DNA of 6,455 bases from Candidatus Bathycorpusculum sp. (GCA_009779045.1 WREZ01000071.1:1-6455); one strand, 5' to 3'; positions 1 through 4,707 are shown, counted from the first letter of the stretch. Notes: generated from the letters alone by a model not told the origin. A program made the numbers and translations.

Positions 1-152
1 CAATAGAAACCATAAAACTCCTAACAAACACCGCAACAACACTAAAAAACAAACTATTAATCTGCGACTTCAACGACCTAGACTTCACCACAATAAACCT
101 AACCAAAAACACACAATGCCCAACCTGTCACAACAAAAGTACAAAAAAATAA
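1..152 (+). CDS. ThiF/MoeB/HesA-family E1-like adenylyltransferase, C-terminal end (partial)
   Basis: Only the last 49 residues are present; the first complete codon is at 3 and the TAA stop is at 150-152. The fragment reads IETIKLL, then LLICDFNDLDFTTINL, then KNTQCPTCHNK. This order (an (A/V)xEAIKLL-like helix, a hydrophobic strand followed by D and an F-x-x-x-x-L strand, then an N-x-x-CPxC zinc knuckle near the C-terminus) is the usual end of MoeB, ThiF and HesA proteins. These activate the C-terminus of a ubiquitin-like sulfur carrier by adenylation in molybdopterin, thiamine or tRNA-thiolation pathways. The CPTC pair would be the second half of the Cys4 zinc site; the first half and the ATP-binding domain lie outside. 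Which subfamily it belongs to cannot be decided from this piece. Third codon positions are almost all A or C (47 of 49), an extreme case of the amino bias seen at other gene 3' ends here. Confidence 0.72.
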   Translation, partial: IETIKLLTNTATTLKNKLLICDFNDLDFTTINLTKNTQCPTCHNKSTKK

Positions 153-160
153 CGACAACC

Positions 161-173
161 TAATATATTTTTG
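161..173 (+). terminator. T-tract after the E1-like gene
   Basis: An AT-rich stretch ending in five T (168-172) lies 9 nt after the stop at 152. Archaeal RNA polymerase terminates at short T-runs without needing a hairpin, and none is visible here. This is inference from position and composition. Confidence 0.4.
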
Positions 174-330
174 TTATTGGTAGTTATACAGTAGTAGGGC
201 ATTATAGCAAAGTGAATAGACATTGGCTCATTTTTCTCATAGCAACAAGACTCACAATAGAAAAAGACGTACAAATGAAAACTATTTCAAATAGTAAACA
301 AAAACAGCATACCAATATCATTTTGACCTG
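174..330. other. Spacer without a recognisable gene
   Basis: This is the gene-free part of the spacer between the E1-like gene (ends 152) and the doubtful mini-gene ending at 331. I see no tRNA-like T-loop and no open frame with a convincing start; the best plus-strand frame is a 22-codon run starting at 275. The only structure is the 15-bp palindrome at 281-295. Confidence 0.5.
281..295. repeat. Perfect 7-1-7 palindrome
   Basis: ACTATTT, a single C, then AAATAGT form an exact dyad. It could be an operator half-site pair or a short hairpin, but it sits in AT-rich spacer away from a convincing promoter, so chance is a real alternative. Confidence 0.3.
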
Positions 331-495
331 CTACACTGCGTAGACATTAAGGTGATAATAACAACACAAGACATTATTTTGGAAGATTTCTAGACAAGAT
401 TGTTTCGCACAGCTAACACATAGTTGACCTAAACCTGTACACCTGACGCACCGTAACAACCACCAACCGGCCCAACCAACTACAAAATACAGCAA
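331..495 (-). CDS. Possible mini-gene: membrane segment plus CxxCxGxG zinc-finger-like motif
   Basis: A minus-strand frame, open from about 507 to the TAG at 331-333, encodes up to 54 residues if TTG at 495 is the start. It begins with a hydrophobic, Trp-rich stretch (LLYFVVGWAGWWLL, one membrane span long) followed directly by CVRCTGLGQLCVSC. That is C-x2-C-x-G-x-G-x2-C-x2-C, the spacing of one DnaJ-type zinc-binding unit. Two further cysteine clusters follow (QSC; LCC). There is no ATG, no good Shine-Dalgarno sequence and no room for a promoter of its own, because three T-tracts separate it from the surface-protein gene upstream. The adjoining strand is G/T-rich, which inflates Cys, Gly, Trp and Val by chance. 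It may be a real small protein read through from the gene at 541-1020, a decayed remnant of a longer zinc-ribbon protein, or an accident. I do not recognise the family. Confidence 0.3.
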   Translation of the reverse strand: MLYFVVGWAGWWLLRCVRCTGLGQLCVSCAKQSCLEIFQNNVLCCYYHLNVYAV

Positions 496-518
496 TAAAT
501 AGTTAAGTTAACACTCTC

Positions 519-539
519 AAAAACATAAAAAGAGAAAAA
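519..539 (-). terminator. Triple T-tract after the surface-protein gene
   Basis: Read on the minus strand there are three T5 runs (535-539, 527-531 and 519-523) beginning 2 nt after the stop codon at 541-543. This is a typical archaeal T-rich terminator arrangement. If it works, little transcript reaches the doubtful small frame at 331-495. Confidence 0.5.
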
Positions 540-540
540 C

Positions 541-1020
541 TTAAACAACTTCCATACGATAGGTGCCATTATCATATTTTATATCATCAATGTTCCAATA
601 AAGCACTTGTGTCTCACCAATGTTAAGATATAACATTTGTTCTCTTGTTATCGTAGTTCCACCGTTTCCTTGTTGTGTTAATCTTATTGTTGCAAATCCT
701 CCGGCATCACCGTAATTAGTCACAGAACACGAACCATACAAATAATACACAGTCCGATAGTCATCTTTTGCCAATAAATGTTTAGCCACTAACTCTTGCC
801 GAGAACCCCAACTAAGCTCGTTATTATATACTCTAAATTTTGCTTGCGGTACAGGTGTTGGAGTTGGAGCATTATAACCATTATTATATGATGGATAGCT
901 GTTACTATTTGATTGACTGCGATTAAGCAACATTGGAAACATCACCACCGAAGCCAATATCATTATGCCACAAATCACAATTGCCACTGCTATATAGTTA
1001 TAGTTGTTTTCTTTACTCAC
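541..1020 (-). CDS. Membrane-anchored extracytoplasmic protein, family not recognised
   Basis: This 159-residue protein has three visible parts. Residues 9-32 are one hydrophobic helix (YIAVAIVICGIMILASVVMF), probably an uncleaved signal anchor. Residues 34-60 are a Ser/Asn/Tyr then Pro/Thr-rich linker (YNAPTPTPVPQ), typical of extracellular spacers. Residues 61-159 alternate polar and hydrophobic residues, rich in Tyr, Gly and Thr, and look like a small beta-sandwich; the stretch GSCSVTNYGDAGGFATIRL resembles strands of CARDB/Ig-like archaeal surface domains. I see no class III (pilin) peptidase site and no catalytic motif. The start is GTG at 1020, supported by GAAAGG ending 8 nt upstream; no ATG competes. 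It is divergent from the AbrB-type gene at 1148 and shares a 127-bp promoter region with it. Function is unknown; a cell-surface structural or binding role is inference. Confidence 0.8.
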   Translation of the reverse strand: MSKENNYNYIAVAIVICGIMILASVVMFPMLLNRSQSNSNSYPSYNNGYNAPTPTPVPQAKFRVYNNELSWGSRQELVAKHLLAKDDYRTVYYLYGSCSVTNYGDAGGFATIRLTQQGNGGTTITREQMLYLNIGETQVLYWNIDDIKYDNGTYRMEVV

Positions 1021-1028
1021 TTTTATCG

Positions 1029-1066
1029 CCTTTCTTTATTATTATTTGTTCGTCTTTTTAAATTTT
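1029..1066 (-). promoter_or_regulatory. Promoter and Shine-Dalgarno site of the surface-protein gene
   Basis: On the minus strand an A/T box, AAAATTTAAAAAG (1066-1054), lies where a TATA box would give a transcript start near 1034. The sequence GAAAGG (1034-1029) follows and leaves exactly 8 nt before the GTG at 1020. The short leader implied would put the ribosome site at the very 5' end. The Shine-Dalgarno call is firmer than the TATA call. Confidence 0.45.
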
Positions 1067-1070
1067 GTGC

Positions 1071-1140
1071 TACCTAATTGGTATACTCTATTAGTGCTCG
1101 AAAAAGAACTTGGCTAACTTCGGCGCTACCAATTTAGGTT
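1071..1140. promoter_or_regulatory. Paired dyad sites in the divergent promoter region
   Basis: Two similar sites frame the plus-strand promoter. Site 1 is TACC-TAATT-GGTA at 1071-1083; site 2 is TACC-AATTT-AGGT at 1127-1139. Each is a partial palindrome, and the two are also inverted repeats of each other: ACCTAATTGGTA matches the complement of site 2 except for one extra T. Site 2 overlaps the AGGT ribosome-binding sequence (8 nt before ATG 1148). Site 1 lies just upstream of a TATA-like GTATACTCTA. AbrB-fold proteins commonly bind symmetric sites in their own promoters, so autoregulation by the gene at 1148 is a reasonable inference, not shown. Confidence 0.45.
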
Positions 1141-1147
1141 CATATTA

Positions 1148-1360
1148 ATGTTAGAGGCGTATGGTAAGCTAATCAATCGGCCCACACAGACAGGTGGAAA
1201 AATGTATGATAAATTTTTCATTTATGTTCCAATAGAGGTTGCAAGAGATAGCGCATTTCCCTTTAAAGCTAACGAAAAGGTAAAAGTGAAAATTGATATC
1301 GATAATAAGCAGGTGATAATAAGGAAAAACGACACAACAACTAAAAATCTAAGAGTGTAA
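1148..1360 (+). CDS. AbrB/SpoVT-type (swapped-hairpin) DNA-binding protein
   Basis: A 70-residue protein whose middle follows the AbrB/MazE pattern: KFFIYVPIEVARDSAFPF (residues 22-39; the strand then VPIEVARD where bacterial members have IPKEVRE), then KANEKVKVKIDIDNKQVIIRK (residues 40-60; the usual turn-strand-turn-strand ending in IRK). Such proteins form dimers with interleaved beta-hairpins that bind DNA, either as global regulators or as antitoxins. No toxin-like gene is adjacent; the next gene, ilvC, faces it. The N-terminal 20 residues (MLEAYGKLINRPTQTGGKMY) are an extension I do not recognise; starting at the internal Met-19 would still keep the fold. ATG at 1148 is preferred because AGGT lies 8 nt before it, matching the spacing of other genes here. 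The nearby dyads suggest self-regulation. The target genes are unknown. Confidence 0.75.
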   Translation: MLEAYGKLINRPTQTGGKMYDKFFIYVPIEVARDSAFPFKANEKVKVKIDIDNKQVIIRKNDTTTKNLRV

Positions 1361-1406
1361 AATAGTTCATCACTAAATGTTATAGCAAAAACCAGCAAAT
1401 GGGCAT

Positions 1407-1426
1407 ATAGTATAGAAACTATTTTT
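1407..1426 (+). terminator. Hairpin plus T5 after the AbrB-type gene
   Basis: ATAGT, a 6-nt loop and ACTAT form a short stem whose last T begins a run of five (1422-1426). The site lies about 45 nt after the stop. The stem is weak, so the T-run is the main evidence. Confidence 0.4.
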
Positions 1427-1440
1427 AAAAAGTGTAAAAA
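1427..1440 (-). terminator. T-tracts after ilvC
   Basis: On the minus strand TTTTT-ACAC-TTTTT lies 16 nt after the ilvC stop. It abuts the terminator of the convergent gene, so the two units end back to back in a 96-bp spacer. Confidence 0.5.
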
Positions 1441-1456
1441 TATGTGAAAGAAGGGT

Positions 1457-2512
1457 TTATTGTTTGTTTTGTTTTGTTGGGCGTAGTGAGCGTACTGTTG
1501 TGCCTGTGCGCCATAGTTCGCTGTTGCCCATAGCGTTTAGTTCGTCTGCGAGTTTTTGTTTATAGTTTTGTTCTTTGCTGCGTTCTAGGACTATGCGTGA
1601 TTCTTCGCCTGTTGCGGTTAGTTCGTATAGTGATTCGAATACGGGTTTTGTTGCGCTGCGGAAGCGTTCTTTCCATCGTAGTGCGCCTATGCGTGCGGTT
1701 TCGCTACAGTTGTTGTACATCCAGTCCATGCCGTTTTCGTCTACTAGTCGGATGAGGCTTTGGGTTAGTTCTTCAACGGTTTCGTTGAATGCTTCACTTG
1801 GGCTATGTCCATGTTCGCGTAGAGTTGCGTATTGGGCTTCTATTATGCCGGCTATGGCGCCCATTAGTGTTCCGCGTTCGCCTGTTAGGTCGCTGTAGGT
1901 TTCTTTTTCAAAAGTTGTGGGAAATAGATACCCACTGCCTATGGCTATGCCCATGGCTTTTGCGCGTTCTTCTGCGCGGCCGGTAGAGTCTTGGAATATA
2001 GCAAAACTGCTATTAATACCACTGCCGTCTAAAAAGTTTCTACGCACACTAGTACCGCTACCCTTAGGTGCAACCAATATAACGTCAATATCTGCAGGAG
2101 GAATAACACCTGTCTGTTCCTTAAAAACAACACTAAACCCGTGACTAACATATAGGGCATCACCCTTCTTTAAGGATTTTTTAACTTGAGGCCACTCCTC
2201 CTTTTGACCCGCATCAGTTAACAAGAACATTTTAATTGTTCCACGTTCAGCAGCTTCCTCAACCGTAAAAAGGGTTTGACCAGGAACCCAACCATCCTCT
2301 ACCGCTAAATTCCACGTTTTAGACCCCTGTCTTTGACCAACAATAACCTTAATCCCTTGATCACGCATGTTTAAAGCTTGTGACCGCCCCTGAATACCAT
2401 AACCCAGAGTTGCGATAACCTCACTTTGCAAAACCTTTTGCGCCTGCTCAACTGTAAACTCTTTCCGAGTGACAACATTTTCCTTAACGCCGCCAAAATC
2501 CAATTCAACCAT
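1457..2512 (-). CDS. ilvC: Ketol-acid reductoisomerase, Ilv5-like (fungal-type) form
   Basis: A 351-residue enzyme of valine, leucine and isoleucine synthesis: it isomerises and reduces acetolactate or acetohydroxybutyrate with NADPH and Mg2+. Numbering from ATG 2512, the Rossmann loop is GYGIQGRSQALNMRD (37-51) and the cofactor-specificity loop GQRQGSKTW (59-67). The catalytic His is in YVSHGF (H124), followed by ILVAPKGSG (145-153). The helical domain carries D208 and E212 in SDLTGERG, E240 and E244 in SPSEAFNE, and S270 in NCSETA, all expected metal or substrate ligands. It is a complete class I enzyme. VEDGWVPG, SHGF-VVFK, GHSPSEAFNETVEE and GMDWMY match yeast Ilv5 as I remember it, and the length fits mature Ilv5 rather than the roughly 330-residue bacterial form. 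ATG 2512 is chosen over TTG 2518 because GAGG lies 8 nt before it. No other ilv or leu gene is adjacent. Base composition flips sharply near mid-gene (about 2000). Confidence 0.95.
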   Translation of the reverse strand: MVELDFGGVKENVVTRKEFTVEQAQKVLQSEVIATLGYGIQGRSQALNMRDQGIKVIVGQRQGSKTWNLAVEDGWVPGQTLFTVEEAAERGTIKMFLLTDAGQKEEWPQVKKSLKKGDALYVSHGFSVVFKEQTGVIPPADIDVILVAPKGSGTSVRRNFLDGSGINSSFAIFQDSTGRAEERAKAMGIAIGSGYLFPTTFEKETYSDLTGERGTLMGAIAGIIEAQYATLREHGHSPSEAFNETVEELTQSLIRLVDENGMDWMYNNCSETARIGALRWKERFRSATKPVFESLYELTATGEESRIVLERSKEQNYKQKLADELNAMGNSELWRTGTTVRSLRPTKQNKQ

Positions 2513-2520
2513 TAACAATT

Positions 2521-2571
2521 CCTCGTCGTTAACATTTTACATACCCTTGAAGAAAGCGCAGTAAATAAAAA
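2521..2571 (-). promoter_or_regulatory. ilvC promoter and Shine-Dalgarno site
   Basis: On the minus strand TTTTTATTTA (2571-2562) is a plausible TATA box, predicting a start near 2540 and a leader of about 28 nt. GAGG (2524-2521) lies 8 nt before the ATG at 2512 and decides the start codon. The TATA assignment is by pattern and spacing only. Confidence 0.45.
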
Positions 2572-2651
2572 TTATCCCTAAAAAACCAAAACAAACACCC
2601 ATACCACCATAATTACAACCACAAAACAACACCCACACCAAATAATCTAAA
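2562..2651. other. 90-bp tract with no G on the plus strand
   Basis: From 2562 to 2651 the plus strand has no G at all, and 2581-2640 contains only four T; the rest is A and C. On the ilvC coding strand this is a C-free, G/T-rich region with repeated GG and GGG runs (for example GGTGGTATGGG), lying at and just upstream of the ilvC TATA box. It encodes nothing recognisable. It is the extreme of the strand asymmetry seen across the window. Confidence 0.7.
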
Positions 2652-2734
2652 GTTACTGTTACCAACCACAATTTTTTCAACCCAGACATTATTATCTACT
2701 AACTATAAATCGTCAATAACAGTTACAGTTGTTA
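2651..2734. repeat. Short tandem and dyad repeats in the ilvC-nikR spacer
   Basis: GTTACT-GTTACC (2652-2663) is a near-tandem hexamer. ACAGTT-ACAGTT (2719-2730, read as AACAGTTACAGTT) is an exact one, set inside the dyad TAACA-N8-TGTTA (2717-2734). The decamer CAGTTACAGT (2720-2729) recurs exactly, on the other strand, in front of the phosphodiesterase gene (4691-4700). These could be regulator sites for the divergent ilvC and nikR promoters. They do not match the E. coli NikR site (GTATGA-N16-TCATAC). Confidence 0.35.
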
Positions 2735-2775
2735 ATTAGCGTACTTAGCAGGTAGCAGTTGTGAAAGCTTTTAAC

Positions 2776-2794
2776 CTATAATGTTATTTTATAG
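2776..2794 (+). promoter_or_regulatory. nikR promoter with overlapping dyad, possible autoregulatory site
   Basis: CTATAA-N7-TTATAG is a perfect 6-bp inverted repeat ending 12 nt before the nikR ATG. Its left arm extends into CTATAAT, a good TATA-like box that would place transcription start around 2805, making the message nearly leaderless; this fits the weak ribosome site (GAG, 5 nt from ATG). A protein bound here would block TBP. Many NikR proteins regulate their own or nickel-transport genes, so self-control is plausible inference. Confidence 0.45.
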
Positions 2795-2806
2795 TGTTGA
2801 GCGATA

Positions 2807-3214
2807 ATGTCAAAAATTGTTCGTGTAGGTGTAACGTTTCCGCCAGAGTTGCTTAAGGATTTTGATGAGATCATAAACACTATGGGTTATGATAGTAGGA
2901 GTAAGGCTATTCAGGACTCTGTTAGGTTGTTTGTTTCGGAGCGTAAATGGTTAAAGGAGGAGGAGGCTAATCAGACGGGTGTTATTTTAATGGTTTATGA
3001 TCATGAGGTGCGTAATGTGGAGAGTGGATTAACTGAGGCACAGCATCATCATTCTGATTTGATTTCGTCAACTATGCATATACATTTAGGGGAGCGGGAT
3101 TGTTTGGAGGTTATAGCTGTGAAAGGGAAGGGTTCAGAGATTAGACATTTAAGCAATGAGTTAGCTACAAGGAAGGGCGTAAAAATTCTTAAAGCTACTA
3201 TTGTAAATGTATAA
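2807..3214 (+). CDS. nikR: Nickel-responsive transcriptional regulator NikR
   Basis: A 135-residue protein with the two-domain NikR plan. Residues 3-45 form the ribbon-helix-helix DNA-binding domain: strand KIVRVGVTFPPELLKDFDEII, then GYDSRSKAIQDSVR, the usual GYxxRSEAIRD helix. Residues 55-133 form the ACT-like metal-binding domain. All four high-affinity Ni ligands known from E. coli NikR are present: H80 in QHHH, H91 and H93 in MHIH, and C99 in RDCLEV (E. coli H76, H87, H89, C95). It should therefore bind Ni(II) and act as a tetrameric nickel-dependent DNA-binding regulator, usually a repressor of nickel uptake. No nickel transporter, hydrogenase or urease gene is in the window, so its targets are elsewhere. 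The gene is divergent from ilvC (294 bp apart) and convergent with nadA (5-bp gap). Length is normal for the family and no defect is seen. Confidence 0.95.
   Translation: MSKIVRVGVTFPPELLKDFDEIINTMGYDSRSKAIQDSVRLFVSERKWLKEEEANQTGVILMVYDHEVRNVESGLTEAQHHHSDLISSTMHIHLGERDCLEVIAVKGKGSEIRHLSNELATRKGVKILKATIVNV
3181..3185 (-). terminator. T5 downstream of nadA, inside the nikR 3' end
   Basis: The first T-run met by transcription leaving nadA lies 35 nt after its stop, within the last codons of nikR. Weak single T5, so only a candidate. Confidence 0.3.
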
Positions 3215-3233
3215 TTCTTTTAGTTTTTTATTT
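3215..3233 (+). terminator. T-rich terminator of nikR, overlapping the nadA 3' end
   Basis: Immediately after the nikR TAA (3212-3214) the plus strand reads TTCTTTTAGTTTTTTATTT. This is a strong archaeal T-tract. It doubles as the last codons of nadA on the other strand. Confidence 0.55.
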
Positions 3234-4131
3234 CAAACATTCGCTCTAAGGCAGTACGCGCTTTTTGGGCGATTGTTTCTGGGACTTTTATGTGGTGTTT
3301 TTCTTCTTTTAGGGAGAGGTAAATTCTCTCAAGAGTAGTTATTTTCATGTTGGGACAGATTGCACCGTTATATGCGAGGAGGAATTCTTTATCAGGGTTT
3401 TCTTTTTTTAGTCGATGCAGGATACCCTCTTCAGTGCCTATAATAAATTTTTGAGAACTGGATTCTTTAGCGTACTGACACATTTTAGAGGTACTTCCTA
3501 TAAAATCGGCTACTTTGCGTGTTTCGCTACTACATTCAGGATGAACCATAACAGTTGCAGTTGGATGTTGCATTTTTAAAACGGTAAGGTCTTCTGGTTG
3601 AAATAACAGGTGAGTTGGACAAAAACCCCATTCAGGTATGGGAATTATTGTTTTACCAGTTTTTTCAGCAACATATTCACCTAAATTACGATCTGGACCA
3701 AATAATACTGTGTCTGCATTAAGAGATTGAACTACTTGAACAGCATTAGCCGAGGTGCAACAGATATCACTATAAGCTTTTGCAACAGCTAAAGTGTTAA
3801 CATATACCACTACAGGCGCCTCTGGATAAAGTGCTTTAGCACGTTTTATCTCATCAACAGTTAACATTTGAGCCATAGGACAACGTGCACCCGTACAGGG
3901 TAAAAGAACCTTTTTTTGCGGATTTAAAATAGCAGCAGACTCAGCCATAAAATCCACAGCCGCAAAAACAATAAGCTCAGCATCCTTCTCCTCCATAGCC
4001 TTCCGACTAAGCTCAATACTATCACCAGTATAATCAGCTACATCTTGCACCTCTGAACGCTCATAATTATGTGCAAGAATTATGGCCTTCTTCTCTTTCT
4101 TTAGCTTAAGGATCTCCTGCGCTAAATCCAT
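3220..4131 (-). CDS. nadA: Quinolinate synthase A
   Basis: A 303-residue enzyme that condenses iminoaspartate with dihydroxyacetone phosphate to quinolinate in de novo NAD synthesis, using a [4Fe-4S] cluster. Motifs in order: AHNYERSEVQDVADYTGDSIELS (20-42), VDFMAESAAIL (59-69), LPCTGARCPMAQM (77-89), YVNT (110-113), CCTSANAV (124-131), GPDRNLGEYV (145-154), PEWGFCPTH (166-174), VHPEC (196-200), and AICPNMKITTLE (257-268). The three cluster cysteines expected from the family are C84, C171 and C259. Length is normal for the short NadA form. Position 60 is Asp (VDFMAE) where many bacteria have His; I believe this also occurs in archaea. The ATG at 4131 is preceded by GGTGAAAGG, whose AAAGG ends 8 nt upstream. 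The partners nadB or aspartate dehydrogenase and nadC are not nearby, so nadA is a lone unit. Third-position G/T falls from about 73% at the 5' end to about 28% at the 3' end. Confidence 0.96.
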   Translation of the reverse strand: MDLAQEILKLKKEKKAIILAHNYERSEVQDVADYTGDSIELSRKAMEEKDAELIVFAAVDFMAESAAILNPQKKVLLPCTGARCPMAQMLTVDEIKRAKALYPEAPVVVYVNTLAVAKAYSDICCTSANAVQVVQSLNADTVLFGPDRNLGEYVAEKTGKTIIPIPEWGFCPTHLLFQPEDLTVLKMQHPTATVMVHPECSSETRKVADFIGSTSKMCQYAKESSSQKFIIGTEEGILHRLKKENPDKEFLLAYNGAICPNMKITTLERIYLSLKEEKHHIKVPETIAQKARTALERMFEIKN

Positions 4132-4139
4132 AGTCTACG

Positions 4140-4190
4140 CCTTTCACCCTAACAATAAAAAAATAGAGGCCTACTTAACAGATATAATCT
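4140..4190 (-). promoter_or_regulatory. nadA promoter and Shine-Dalgarno site
   Basis: AGATTATATC (4190-4181 on the minus strand) is a good TATA-like box. A start near 4159 would give a leader of about 28 nt that carries GGTGAAAGG just before the ATG at 4131. Confidence 0.5.
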
Positions 4191-4560
4191 TTACTCCAAC
4201 AAACAACAATTTCAAAATACAACACCTAAAAACAAAACAAGTTAGAGAAAGTATTTGACATAATCATAATATCAAGTGAAGTTAACAAACAAAAACCCAG
4301 ACAGACATCTTCCAAAACACTCTTAAAAAAAATAGAAGCCTTAACTGAAAACACAGTTTTTATAGCGACACAGCAGACACAGATATTACATGAACCCACA
4401 CCACTATAATGAAAACCATTTACATTAAACACCCCTTGAACAAACCCTTAAAAAATTTACACCTAACAACACCATTGAAAGTTTAACAGAAATACCAGAC
4501 ACTCACAAAACTATCAACCACAACCACTAACAAAAAATATCTAAGTACAATTTTCAGAAT
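4191..4560. other. A/C-rich spacer without a recognisable gene
   Basis: This is most of the 576-bp gap between nadA and the phosphodiesterase gene. The plus strand is strongly A/C-rich (25-27% G+T in the 60-nt lines at 4441 and 4501). I see no tRNA or box C/D RNA signature and no plausible plus-strand frame. A 68-codon minus-strand frame from GTG 4432 to 4226 exists but looks accidental. The region continues the nadA 5' asymmetry into non-coding DNA. Confidence 0.55.
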
Positions 4561-4704
4561 CATATATAGAGGCTTTACACTATCTTTTGCTGTAGTCACT
4601 TTAAGAAATTTTATCTTAAAAACTAGCCACACATACAAAGGTTCATTTCAATATTATTTAAGACAAAAATCTTAATTCTTTCAAATTATCACTGTAACTG
4701 ATAA
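4561..4704 (+). promoter_or_regulatory. Upstream region of the phosphodiesterase gene with three dyads
   Basis: The best TATA-like box is CATATATAG (4561-4569); another, TATTATTTAA, lies at about 4652-4661. Three inverted repeats follow: TTTAAGA-N7-TCTTAAA (4600-4620), TTTAAGA-N6-TCTTAAT (4657-4676, six exact outer-to-inner pairs), and TTATCA-N7-TGATAA (4686-4704), which ends 3 nt before the ATG. The first two share the same 7-nt half-site and their centres are 56.5 bp apart. If the nearer box is used, the second dyad lies between it and the start point, as a repressor site would. If the far box is used, all three fall in a leader of about 115 nt and could act as RNA hairpins. Confidence 0.45.
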
Positions 4705-4707
4705 AAC

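Noticed and set aside
541..1020. Type IV pilin-like (archaellin/pilin) identity of the surface protein
   Set aside because: The N-terminus lacks a class III signal peptide cleavage site before the hydrophobic helix.
1148..1360. AbrB-type protein as the antitoxin of a toxin-antitoxin pair
   Set aside because: No toxin-like partner is next to it; the neighbours are a surface protein and ilvC.
1361..1456. Box C/D RNA on the minus strand (GTGATGA near 1367-1375)
   Set aside because: No matching D box (CTGA) within the expected distance downstream.
1575..2144. Three plus-strand frames of 65-107 codons
   Set aside because: They lie antisense within the conserved ilvC gene and have no recognisable motifs.
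2700..2806. E. coli-type NikR operator GTATGA-N16-TCATAC upstream of nikR
   Set aside because: No such spaced half-sites are present; only unrelated dyads were found.
4226..4432. 68-codon minus-strand frame with GTG start between nadA and the phosphodiesterase gene
   Set aside because: Composition (Phe, Val, Cys, Ser) is what G/T-rich non-coding DNA produces; it lies just upstream of the nadA promoter and shows no domain or clear ribosome site.
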